Shown: piece by piece, positions 8,659-15,428 of the stretch | Layout of the letters: every line of letters begins with the position of its first letter | Position numbering within the stretch: the stretch's first letter is position 1 | Origin: Alphaproteobacteria bacterium UBA6149 | Lineage (GTDB): Bacteria > Pseudomonadota > Alphaproteobacteria > Rickettsiales > UBA998 | NCBI GenBank assembly: GCA_002423155.1 | Contig: DIUV01000045.1 | Span: 70,015 to 89,389, forward strand | Reading direction: 5' to 3' | Length of the DNA stretch: 19,375 nt | Made by a program: the position numbers and the translations under genes | Notes under the pieces: generated by a model | What the model was told of the DNA's origin: nothing | The model's input: only the letters and a program-made list of their open reading frames with translations | The model's database searches: none

Positions 8659-8918
8659 TGTTCAAAACGATTATGTAATTTGATTCTAACGTTTTCAATT
8701 TCTTCAACTCGCCCAGCATCAGCATCAGCAATTCCCTTGGCAATTGCTTCATCAAAGGCGATCAATCTTCGTTCACGCTCCATCAAGCTTCGTAAAGCAT
8801 CACGAATCACCTCACTATTTGAGCCATAAATTCCTGCCTCAACCTTATCACGAACCATCTTAGCCATTTCGAATGGAAGCGTAATCGAAAGTTTTTCTGC
8901 TGACTGAATATTGACCAT
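8655..8918 (-). CDS. parD: ParD-type antitoxin (ribbon-helix-helix, CC2985 group)
   Basis: An 87-residue antitoxin. The N-terminal ribbon-helix-helix domain reads AEKLSITLPFEMAKMVRDKVEAGIYGSNSEVIRDALRSL, split here only in description, and is followed by a charged C-terminal arm that should wrap ParE. It represses its own operon by binding DNA as a dimer and neutralises the toxin. The frame is open back to 9002, but that start lies inside yoeB and gives a poor extension. The ATG at 8918 (MVNIQ) is preferred because ACAGG sits 7 bases upstream; ATG 8924 is the next possibility. Only 76 bp separate it from the yoeB stop, so it may be transcribed from the yefM promoter or from a weak promoter within that gap. 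Confidence 0.85.
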   Translation of the reverse strand: MVNIQSAEKLSITLPFEMAKMVRDKVEAGIYGSNSEVIRDALRSLMERERRLIAFDEAIAKGIADADAGRVEEIENVRIKLHNRFEQ

Positions 8919-8994
8919 GAGCATACCTGTAGATTTAATGTGGCATAAAATACTACTTGATACTACCATAAGCCAATAATCGCGTCTATCTAAA

Positions 8995-9261
8995 CTACTC
9001 ATAATGAGTCCACATACGCAATATTTTTACTATCCTATCTTCAGGAAAAACTTCGTAAACCAGCCTATGTTGGATATTTATACGCCGCGAATAAAGACCA
9101 TTCAATTGACCAATCAATTTTTCATAAGGAGGATACGGAGTAAAAGGATCTTTTTTAAGCAATTCAATTAAGGTTTCAACCTTTGGTCTCAACCCTGCGG
9201 CAAGCAAATTTTTCGCCTCTTTTTCAGCCTGCTTGGTAAAAACGACCTTGTAATTTACCAT
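8995..9261 (-). CDS. yoeB: YoeB/Txe family toxin
   Basis: An 88-residue ribosome-dependent mRNA endonuclease toxin of the RelE superfamily. The family signature is complete: PPYEKLIGQLNGLYSRRI, then HRLVYEV, and the terminal WTHYE. Residues matching the E. coli YoeB active site are E47, the arginines at 59-60 and 66, and the closing H86-Y87, so it should be catalytically competent. Translation starts inside the end of the antitoxin gene (7-bp overlap), the normal antitoxin-first order. YoeB cuts mRNA at the ribosomal A site when YefM is degraded. No frameshift or truncation is seen. Confidence 0.93.
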   Translation of the reverse strand: MVNYKVVFTKQAEKEAKNLLAAGLRPKVETLIELLKKDPFTPYPPYEKLIGQLNGLYSRRINIQHRLVYEVFPEDRIVKILRMWTHYE

Positions 9262-9497
9262 TTTATTTCGTCAACACATTCTTCAACGGGAGTATTTTTT
9301 CCATCTAACAAAAACGAAACCATATTAGGGATAGAAGTTAAATATAAGGTTTCCTGAATTGCCTTCCAATCAGCTTCCGAAACCAACACTGAATTAGAGC
9401 GCTTACCAGTAATAGTAATCGGCTGATGCGTATTATTAACATCATCCATCAAACGAAAAATGTTAGCCCGTGCCTCAGTCGCCGTCACAATCTGCAT
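9255..9497 (-). CDS. yefM: YefM/Phd family antitoxin
   Basis: An 80-residue antitoxin and autorepressor. The N-terminal Phd/YefM DNA-binding fold reads VTATEARANIFRLMDDVNNTHQPITITGKR followed by SVLVSEADWKAIQETLYL, a family hallmark. The C-terminal tail (FLLDGKNTPVEECVDEIKW) is the flexible toxin-binding part. The ATG is preceded by GGGAG 8 bases upstream. Upstream lie two GTAC-centred operator-like sites and a plausible promoter (9522-9550). The gene follows dnaN after 72 bp on the same strand and overlaps yoeB by 7 bp. Confidence 0.93.
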   Translation of the reverse strand: MQIVTATEARANIFRLMDDVNNTHQPITITGKRSNSVLVSEADWKAIQETLYLTSIPNMVSFLLDGKNTPVEECVDEIKW

Positions 9498-9521
9498 AAT
9501 TAATTCTCCCTATTGAAACAA

Positions 9522-9550
9522 AACGTACATCAAAGCGTACATAAAGTCAA
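9522..9550 (-). promoter_or_regulatory. yefM-yoeB promoter with paired operator-like sites
   Basis: On the minus strand a -35 box TTGACT (9545-9550) and a -10-like TACGTT (9522-9527) are separated by 17 bp. ATGTACG occurs twice, at 9536-9542 and 9524-9530, in the same orientation and exactly 12 bp apart. The E. coli YefM-YoeB operator has two sites with TGTACA cores spaced, as I recall, 12 bp centre to centre, so these are good candidates for the autorepression site. They overlap the spacer and the -10 box, as a repressor site should. Confidence 0.65.
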
Positions 9551-9569
9551 TAAAAACCACCAAAAAGCA

Positions 9570-10688
9570 TCAAACACGCATCGGCATAACCACATACAAC
9601 GCGCCCTCATCCGCCGTATCGCGAATCAGTACTGGCGCATTTGAGTCTGCTAGAATTAATTTTACGGTTTCACCTTCAATCTGCCCCATAACGTCGAGCA
9701 AATAACGTGAGTTAAAACCAATTTCCACAGGGTCAGCATCGTAGCTTACTTCTAATACTTCCTGCGCCGAGCTTTGGTCGGAGTTGTTTACTGACAAAGT
9801 TAATTTGCCAGTTTCCACCGCGCAAATAACCCCTTTGGTCTTATCAGAAGAAACGATAGAAACACGATCCACCGCTTTGCTGAAATCCGCCGCGCTCACT
9901 TCCATAACTTTGGTGTTTCCAGAAGGAATAACCCGTTCATAATCAGGATAAGTGCCATCAATCAATTTAGAAACCAAGGTAGCATTGCCACAAACAAAAC
10001 GGATTTTAGTTTCCGAAAGGGAGATTTTTACCTCATCACCGCCTTCTTCAGCTAATTTAATTGCCTCAGTCAAAGTTTTGCGAGGCACAATCACCCCTAC
10101 CATACCTGCCGCACCAGAAGGCAAAGCTACTTCCATCCGCGCTAAGCGATGACCATCAGTTGCCACGGTGCGCAAAACATTAGCTCCATCCGACTCCGCC
10201 GCATGTAAATATACCCCATTTAAATAATAACGGGTTTCTTCGCTAGACATAGCAAAACGGGTTTTTTCAAATAATGCCTTACATTCTTCGGTGGAAAGCA
10301 CAAAACTATAAGCCAAATCATCATCCGCCATTACGGGGAAATCACTCACTGGTAAAGTAGAAAGAGAAAAACGCGAACGACCAGAAGAGATAACTACACT
10401 GGCACCATCAGACTTTTCTTCCAACCCAACTTGTGCACCATCAGAAAGTTTACGCACAATTTCATAAAGCATGTGCGCAGGCAACGTAACCGCCCCCGGC
10501 ACTACAATTTCTGCTTGCATATATTCTACAACTGCTACATCCATATCAGTCGCCGTCATCTCTAAACGACCATCGCCAGCATCCAAACGCACGTTAGATA
10601 TGATAGGTATTGTCCCCCTACGCTCAACTACAGATTGTATATGTCCAAGCGACTTTAATAAAACTGACCGTTCGATAGTAATTTTCAT
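9570..10688 (-). CDS. dnaN: DNA polymerase III beta subunit (sliding clamp)
   Basis: A 372-residue clamp that dimerises into a ring around DNA and tethers polymerase III and other replication and repair enzymes. Three clamp subdomains are present: MKITIERSVLLKSLGHIQSVVERR...TIPIISNV at the start, TRYYLNGVYLHA and TDGHRLA in the middle, and the C-terminal hydrophobic-pocket end VVMPMRV. Length is normal. TGGAAG lies 8 bases before the ATG. dnaN is not next to dnaA in this window; it is divergent from fliI, with 181 bp between the two start codons. Two toxin-antitoxin pairs follow it on the same strand, and no clear terminator separates them. Confidence 0.98.
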   Translation of the reverse strand: MKITIERSVLLKSLGHIQSVVERRGTIPIISNVRLDAGDGRLEMTATDMDVAVVEYMQAEIVVPGAVTLPAHMLYEIVRKLSDGAQVGLEEKSDGASVVISSGRSRFSLSTLPVSDFPVMADDDLAYSFVLSTEECKALFEKTRFAMSSEETRYYLNGVYLHAAESDGANVLRTVATDGHRLARMEVALPSGAAGMVGVIVPRKTLTEAIKLAEEGGDEVKISLSETKIRFVCGNATLVSKLIDGTYPDYERVIPSGNTKVMEVSAADFSKAVDRVSIVSSDKTKGVICAVETGKLTLSVNNSDQSSAQEVLEVSYDADPVEIGFNSRYLLDVMGQIEGETVKLILADSNAPVLIRDTADEGALYVVMPMRV

Positions 10689-10721
10689 GGGTTTGCTTCC
10701 AGATGTAAAAAATTAGCATCA

Positions 10722-10750
10722 GGTATATATATTAGCTCGAATAGTAGCAA
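10722..10750 (-). promoter_or_regulatory. Possible dnaN promoter
   Basis: On the minus strand TTGCTA (10745-10750) and TATACC (10722-10727) are 17 bp apart, each matching 4 of 6 sigma-70 consensus bases, about 35-60 bp before the dnaN ATG. The gap is very AT-rich, so chance matches are likely. For fliI on the other strand, TTGCCA...TATAAA before the start codon has a short 15-bp spacer and is less convincing. Confidence 0.35.
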
Positions 10751-10869
10751 GATTTTTTTAAGCAAGTATAAATTTTATCTAATAAAACCACATTTTATAA
10801 TATCCAAGTTGCCAGTCATAGAACTCTCGTATAAAACTAAATAATCGCATAAATCTATAGCCAAGTAAT

Positions 10870-12243
10870 ATGAAACAACAATTATCCGCCCTCGCCAATC
10901 TTTCTGAAAAAAGACTTTTCGGCACCGTACAGTCCGTGCGTGGGCTAATCGTCACTTGTGTGGGGCTGGAGGCTTTCTTGAGTGTGGGCTCACGTTGCCA
11001 TATTTTACGCAAGAATCTGGGCAATAATGTTCCTGTAATGTGTGAAGTAGTTGGCTTTGATGGTGATATTGCCCTGCTGATGCCCTTTTCTGGTTTGGAA
11101 GGCATTGGCCCTGGTTGTCAGGTGGAAATCTGCGATACTGAAGGGGTAATCCGCCCTGACCATTCTTGGCTCGGGCGCGTGTTGGATGCATTTGGCAACC
11201 CTGTGGATGAAAAAGGTGGGGTAATTTTTGGCGCCACTCCTTATCCTTACCGCGCCAACCCACCACCTGCCCATGCACGCGAACGGGTAAAAGGAAAAAT
11301 TGATTTAGGCGTGCGTGCACTCAACACTTTTCTTAGCTGTTGCCGTGGACAAAGGATGGGCATTTTTGCAGGCTCGGGCGTGGGTAAATCCATTTTAATG
11401 TCTATGCTCGCTAAATATTCCACCGCCACTGTCAACGTCATTGGGCTAATTGGTGAACGTGGGCGCGAGGTGCAGGAATTTATTGAAGATGATTTGGGCG
11501 AAGAAGGACTAAAACGCTCGGTACTAGTAGTCGCCACCTCCAGCGATTCCGCCCTCACCCGTCGCCAAGCGGCTTACACCACTATGGCAATCGCCGAATA
11601 TTTCCGCGATCAGGGCGAGGAAGTATTATGCCTGATGGATTCCGTAACTCGCTTTGCCATGGCACAACGCGAAATTGGCTTATCAGTTGGTGAACCACCT
11701 ACCAGCAAAGGTTACACCCCTACCGTATTTTCCGAACTACCCCGTTTGTTAGAACGCGCAGGCCCCGGATTAAAAGGACAAGGCTCTATAACGGGCATGT
11801 TCACCGTATTAGTCGAAGGGGATGACACTAACGAACCCGTATCCGACACTGTGCGTGGTATTTTAGATGGACATATAATATTAGATAGAAACATCGCCGA
11901 ACGCGGACGTTTTCCAGCTATCAACATCCTCCGCAGCGTATCGCGTTCGATGCCCGAATGTAATAGCTCCGCCGAAAATTCACTCATCACCACCGCGCGG
12001 CAATTACTCGCCACTTATGACGACATGGCAGAAATGATTCGCCTCGGCGCTTATCGCCGCGGATCCGACGCAATGGTCGATCGTGCCATCCATTATTTCC
12101 CCCTCATCGAAGATTTCCTCCGCCAACCAATGGACGAACCCAGCAAAATAGAAGAAGGCTACGAAAAACTCGCCAAAGTAATGGGGCTAAATGAATGGCC
12201 ACCACAGCAATTAGTGGGCATTCCGCTTAAGCCGCATGGCTGA
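10870..12243 (+). CDS. fliI: FliI/YscN family flagellar export ATPase
   Basis: A 457-residue ATPase of the flagellar/type III secretion export apparatus, related to F1-ATPase beta. It unfolds or delivers export substrates at the cytoplasmic face. Walker A is GSGVGKS at 168-174, the catalytic Glu is E196 in GERGREV, and Walker B ends at D257 in VLCLMDSVTRFAMAQREIG. GEPPTSKGYTPTVFSELPRL and the C-terminal helical domain are complete. FliI is favoured over a virulence-type homologue, by overall similarity and the absence of secretion neighbours. No other flagellar gene is present in the window, so the rest of the apparatus must be elsewhere. The start codon lacks a strong ribosome site. The next gene begins 100 bp downstream and is much more AT-rich. 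Confidence 0.92.
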   Translation: MKQQLSALANLSEKRLFGTVQSVRGLIVTCVGLEAFLSVGSRCHILRKNLGNNVPVMCEVVGFDGDIALLMPFSGLEGIGPGCQVEICDTEGVIRPDHSWLGRVLDAFGNPVDEKGGVIFGATPYPYRANPPPAHARERVKGKIDLGVRALNTFLSCCRGQRMGIFAGSGVGKSILMSMLAKYSTATVNVIGLIGERGREVQEFIEDDLGEEGLKRSVLVVATSSDSALTRRQAAYTTMAIAEYFRDQGEEVLCLMDSVTRFAMAQREIGLSVGEPPTSKGYTPTVFSELPRLLERAGPGLKGQGSITGMFTVLVEGDDTNEPVSDTVRGILDGHIILDRNIAERGRFPAINILRSVSRSMPECNSSAENSLITTARQLLATYDDMAEMIRLGAYRRGSDAMVDRAIHYFPLIEDFLRQPMDEPSKIEEGYEKLAKVMGLNEWPPQQLVGIPLKPHG

Positions 12244-12296
12244 TTTTTAATTTTTTTACAAAACACACTAAAAATTAATTTTTTTGTTCTATTTTT

Positions 12297-12334
12297 GTAT
12301 AAAATATGCAAAAGATGCGTATAAATATACAAAG
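12297..12334 (+). promoter_or_regulatory. Direct repeats in the leader of the ATPase-rloB operon
   Basis: GTATAAAATATGCAAAAG (12297-12314) is followed at 12319-12334 by the close copy GTATAAATATACAAAG, a 22-bp period ending just before the ribosome site. Each copy contains a TATAAA-type -10-like box, but no good -35 is seen. This may be paired binding sites for a regulator, or simply AT-rich duplication. Confidence 0.35.
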
Positions 12335-12343
12335 GTAGAAGAA

Positions 12344-13633
12344 ATGCTCATAGAATTCACCGTAAAAAATTTCCGTTCTTTTAAGGATGAAGCTAGACTA
12401 ACCATGCTTCCCGAAAAGAAAATTAAGGATAATTCGGAGTTTTTAATCGAAACTGGGGTTGCCCAGGTTCCTTTATTGCAAAAAATAGCAGTGATTTATG
12501 GTGCTAACGCTTCGGGGAAATCTAATTTACTCAAAGCTATGGGTACAATGCGTTATATGGTTATTAATAGTGCGCGGACTATTAAGGATGAAAAAATTAA
12601 GGTTGATCCATTCAAACTATCTAGCAAAACATCTCAAGAACCAACTTCATTTTCTGTACAATTTATAGCTCAAGGCGTGCGCTATCATTACGGATTCGCC
12701 TACAATGCTGAACGTATTACTGATGAATTTTTAGATGCTTACCCTTTAGGAAAAAAACAGACATGGTTTGAACGTCATTGGCAAGAAGGAAAATACACTT
12801 TTGATAAATTCAACAAAAAAATATTGGGTGACAAAGATATTACTAATCGCACGAGAGATAATATTTTGCTTTTATCAAAAGCTATAGATGAAGATAATAA
12901 GATACTGCTACCTGTGTGGGAATGGTTTAAAAATTTGTTTATAACAGACTCTGTAAGTCAATATAAAACCGCCGAATTATGTAATAACAATATTGAAAAA
13001 AATAAAATATTGGAATTCATACAAAATGCAGATATTCTTATTGGCGATATAAAAATCACCTATAAAAATATATTAGACGATTTTAAAGAGTCTAATTCAG
13101 ATACGTCATCTGTTAAAATTCTAAAAGAAGTAAGTATTGATATTATAAAAAAAGCACAAGATTCAAATCTGGGTGATATTAATATACCAAAAGTTGAGTT
13201 CTTAAGAAAAAGCACCGATAATGATGATTTTATATCTTTTGATTTAAACCAAGAATCAGCAGGAACGAAACAGTTGTTTTCTCTTGCATCATTATGGATA
13301 ACTGCTACCGAAAAACAAACCCCTCTAATCTACGACGAATTAGACTTACAACTACACCCAAACCTCCAAGAATATCTAATCAACAAATTCGCTCGAAATA
13401 CCGAATCAAACGCGCAGTTAATTTTCACTTCGCACAACAGCAACATAATGAAAAACAAATTACTCCGCCGCGATCAATTCTGGTTTACTGAATTAAATCG
13501 AGAAAAATCTACGGAATTATATCCCTTAACCGCCATAAAAGAAAGAAACAGCCCAAGAAAAGGAGAGAATATAGAAAGCAAATATTTAGAAGGCAGATTA
13601 GGTGCGGTTCCCTATTTACCGCAGGAGGATTAA
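12344..13633 (+). CDS. rloA: AAA/ABC-type ATPase of an RloAB (AbiL-like) defence operon
   Basis: A 429-residue ATPase of the AAA_15/AAA_21 (OLD/ABC-like) group. In order: MLIEFTVKNFRSFKDEARL, the typical opening of this family; Walker A GANASGKS at 53-60; a variable Lys/Asn-rich middle (about 130-290) likely to be an insert; a signature-like SAGTKQLFSLASLW at 305; Walker B PLIYDELDLQLHP with D331-E332; and the switch histidine in IFTSHNS (H364). It ends YLEGRLGAVPYLPQED, the usual RloA ending. The ATG at 12344 is chosen because AGGTAGAAG precedes it; an ATG at 12284 gives a poor lysine/tyrosine extension. The rloB start is 2 bp after its stop, so the pair is one operon. Partners of this type sense phage and control an effector. 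The gene is visibly more AT-rich than fliI, which suggests transfer. Confidence 0.85.
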   Translation: MLIEFTVKNFRSFKDEARLTMLPEKKIKDNSEFLIETGVAQVPLLQKIAVIYGANASGKSNLLKAMGTMRYMVINSARTIKDEKIKVDPFKLSSKTSQEPTSFSVQFIAQGVRYHYGFAYNAERITDEFLDAYPLGKKQTWFERHWQEGKYTFDKFNKKILGDKDITNRTRDNILLLSKAIDEDNKILLPVWEWFKNLFITDSVSQYKTAELCNNNIEKNKILEFIQNADILIGDIKITYKNILDDFKESNSDTSSVKILKEVSIDIIKKAQDSNLGDINIPKVEFLRKSTDNDDFISFDLNQESAGTKQLFSLASLWITATEKQTPLIYDELDLQLHPNLQEYLINKFARNTESNAQLIFTSHNSNIMKNKLLRRDQFWFTELNREKSTELYPLTAIKERNSPRKGENIESKYLEGRLGAVPYLPQED

Positions 13634-13635
13634 TC

Positions 13636-14304
13636 ATGTCATCTTCAAATAGAAACAGGAATACAAAACCTAACCGAAAATACCCGATAAGAGATGAAAA
13701 ACCTACAATCCTGATAGTTTGCGAAGACAGCAAATCATCAAATTACTATTTGCAAGACATCTGCCGAAAACACCACATTCTTGGAAAAGTTAAAGTAACA
13801 CCAAGTAGATTGGGATCGGCACCAATAAGTGTTGTTAATTATACGATTGAATTATGTTCAGATAAGTCCGCAAATTATGATATGGCTTTTTGTGTAATAG
13901 ATCGCGACAGCCATCAATCATTTGATTTAGCAATTGAAACAGCAAAAAGTTGGCAAGCACCAAGAGGAAAAAATACCGAACTACGAACCATCACATCATA
14001 TCCCTGCTTTGAGCTTTGGTTACTCATTCATTTTAAATTAACCACCACAGAATATCCAAAATTTGATGACATATTACCAGATTTAAAACACACATTACGA
14101 GAACATGGTTACCTCGAAGATTATAAAAAAGGCGACAAAAACACCTTCTCAATATTCTTAGAGGAAGAAAAAACTCGCACCGCTATAACACACGCACAAC
14201 ACCTTGAAAAAGAAGCAGAGAAAGTAAACTCAAAAAACCCCTCCACCGAAATGCACCATTTATTTGCCGCCCTAAACATACCTAAAAATTTAAACACCTC
14301 ATAA
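13636..14304 (+). CDS. rloB: RloB family protein, probable TOPRIM-like effector
   Basis: A 222-residue protein of the RloB family (PF13707; the second gene of AbiL-type systems). The core reads PTILIVCEDSKSSNYY, then YDMAFCVIDRDSHQSF, then the family block SYPCFELWLLIHF near residue 121. E30 and the D89-x-D91 pair have the arrangement of a TOPRIM metal site, which suggests nuclease activity; this is inference. The N-terminal 20 residues are basic and disordered. AGGAGG precedes the ATG and overlaps the end of the ATPase gene, so expression is coupled. RloB was first noted inside Campylobacter type I restriction loci; no hsd genes are seen here. It ends directly at a strong hairpin terminator. 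Known relatives act with the ATPase in abortive infection. Confidence 0.85.
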   Translation: MSSSNRNRNTKPNRKYPIRDEKPTILIVCEDSKSSNYYLQDICRKHHILGKVKVTPSRLGSAPISVVNYTIELCSDKSANYDMAFCVIDRDSHQSFDLAIETAKSWQAPRGKNTELRTITSYPCFELWLLIHFKLTTTEYPKFDDILPDLKHTLREHGYLEDYKKGDKNTFSIFLEEEKTRTAITHAQHLEKEAEKVNSKNPSTEMHHLFAALNIPKNLNTS

Positions 14305-14340
14305 AAAAAGCGGCGGCTCCCAAAAGAACCGCCGCTTTTT
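14305..14340. terminator. Bidirectional rho-independent terminator
   Basis: AAAAAGCGGCGG (14305-14316) pairs perfectly with CCGCCGCTTTTT (14329-14340), and the stem extends further with one mismatch around CCAAAA. It starts at the base after the rloB stop and has a T-run on either strand, so it ends rloB transcripts from the left and BI-1 transcripts from the right. Confidence 0.92.
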
Positions 14341-14361
14341 CCTAAATAATCGCGTTAAAAA

Positions 14362-15087
14362 CTAACGACGATCACCCATAAAGCGCATCAACATAACGAA
14401 TAGGTTGATGAAGTCCAAATACAAGGTCAAAGCCCCCATAATTGCCGCTTTACCAGCATTATCTGTATAATAATAAAGGCTTTTTATGCGTTGCGTATCA
14501 TAAGCAGTTAAACCTACAAAGATAAGCACGCCTAAAGCAGAAATAGCAAAGTCTAAGCCAGTGCTTTTCATGAACATGTTCACCAAGCTAGCAATAACCA
14601 GACCAAATAGACCCATCATCAAAAACGAGCCCATGCCAGTTAAATCTTTCTTGGTAGTGTAACCATAAATGCTCATACCGCCAAAAGTAATGGAGGTAAT
14701 AAAGAACACCCGAGCAACACTAGCGCCCGTGTACATGGCGAAGATATAATACATCGACAAGCCCATTAGCACCGAAAAAGCCCAGAAGCTTAATTGCGCA
14801 GCTTGCTCGCTAAGTTTATTCAAGCGTACGCTCAAAAATAATACCATTCCTAAAGGAGCAAACATTACCAAATAAGATAATCCGCTTGCTTTCATACCTG
14901 TTTCACCTTGCGTTACCATCAAGCTCATAAAAGCATCGCTAGTTCCCGCAAAGTAAGATACTAAACCAGTGATAATCAAAGCACTAGCCATGTAATTATA
15001 AACCCGAAGCATGTATGCTCGCAGCCCAGCGTCAACTTGCGTAGTCTGCGCAGCGCTAGCAAAAGGTTGCTGTTTATTAAATTCCAT
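14362..15087 (-). CDS. Bax inhibitor-1/YccA family membrane protein
   Basis: A 241-residue inner-membrane protein of the BI-1/YccA (TMBIM, UPF0005) family with about seven transmembrane helices, starting near residue 25 (MLRVYNYMASALIITGLVSYF). The block GVLIFVGLTAYDTQRIKSLYY and the C-terminal LYLDFINLFVMLMRFMGDRR are family hallmarks; the conserved Asp in TAYDTQ is in the pore region of related pH-sensitive calcium leak channels. In E. coli, YccA interacts with the FtsH protease; the role here is unknown. The ATG at 15087 is chosen because GAGGAAGG sits 8 bases upstream; an ATG at 15105 overlaps that site. A candidate promoter lies at 15142-15170. Confidence 0.93.
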   Translation of the reverse strand: MEFNKQQPFASAAQTTQVDAGLRAYMLRVYNYMASALIITGLVSYFAGTSDAFMSLMVTQGETGMKASGLSYLVMFAPLGMVLFLSVRLNKLSEQAAQLSFWAFSVLMGLSMYYIFAMYTGASVARVFFITSITFGGMSIYGYTTKKDLTGMGSFLMMGLFGLVIASLVNMFMKSTGLDFAISALGVLIFVGLTAYDTQRIKSLYYYTDNAGKAAIMGALTLYLDFINLFVMLMRFMGDRR

Positions 15088-15141
15088 CGTAATAACCTTC
15101 CTCATTGTTAAAAGTATTTAGTTGTTATAAATACTCCGACT

Positions 15142-15170
15142 AATATAGTATAATTAGCAACATTATACAA
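15142..15170 (-). promoter_or_regulatory. Possible promoter of the BI-1 family gene
   Basis: On the minus strand TTGTAT (15165-15170) and TATATT (15142-15147) are 17 bp apart. The -10 matches 5 of 6 consensus bases, the -35 only 3. It lies 55-83 bp before the BI-1 start, at a normal distance. Confidence 0.35.
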
Positions 15171-15190
15171 GTACCAGAAATAATACAATC

Positions 15191-15384
15191 AGGGCGATTT
15201 CACCAATCGTTAATTTTATCTTTTTGCGATAAAATTCGCCATTGTCATGCGGCACGAAGAGCGGTATCCATGCCAAACCATTGGCTAAGATGCCAGTTGA
15301 TAGGCATGGATACCGCCCTGCGGCGTTATGACAAGAGATATTTTAGTGAACAAATATCAAATTAACGATTGGTGAAATCGCCCT
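15191..15384. repeat. MITE-like palindromic element with perfect 26-bp terminal inverted repeats
   Basis: The left end (15191-15216, starting AGGGCGATTTCACCAATCG) is the perfect 26-bp reverse complement of 15359-15384 (ending GGTGAAATCGCCCT). Inside, GCGGTATCCATGCC (15261-15274) pairs perfectly with GGCATGGATACCGC (15303-15316), and GTCAT/ATGAC flank this core. The outer 40-50 bases on each side resemble those of the copy at 2485-2585, so both are one family; this copy has a longer centre. It has no coding capacity and fills most of the 341-bp BI-1/murA gap. CCAGAAATA occurs on both sides (15174-15182 and 15390-15398), a possible but offset target duplication. Confidence 0.88.
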
Positions 15385-15428
15385 AAGAGCCAGAAATATT
15401 ATAAAAAAGCTTGGGCGGAAATAAAAAT

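Noticed and set aside
10952..11320. Minus-strand frames opposite fliI
   Set aside because: They are shadows of a highly conserved ATPase gene.
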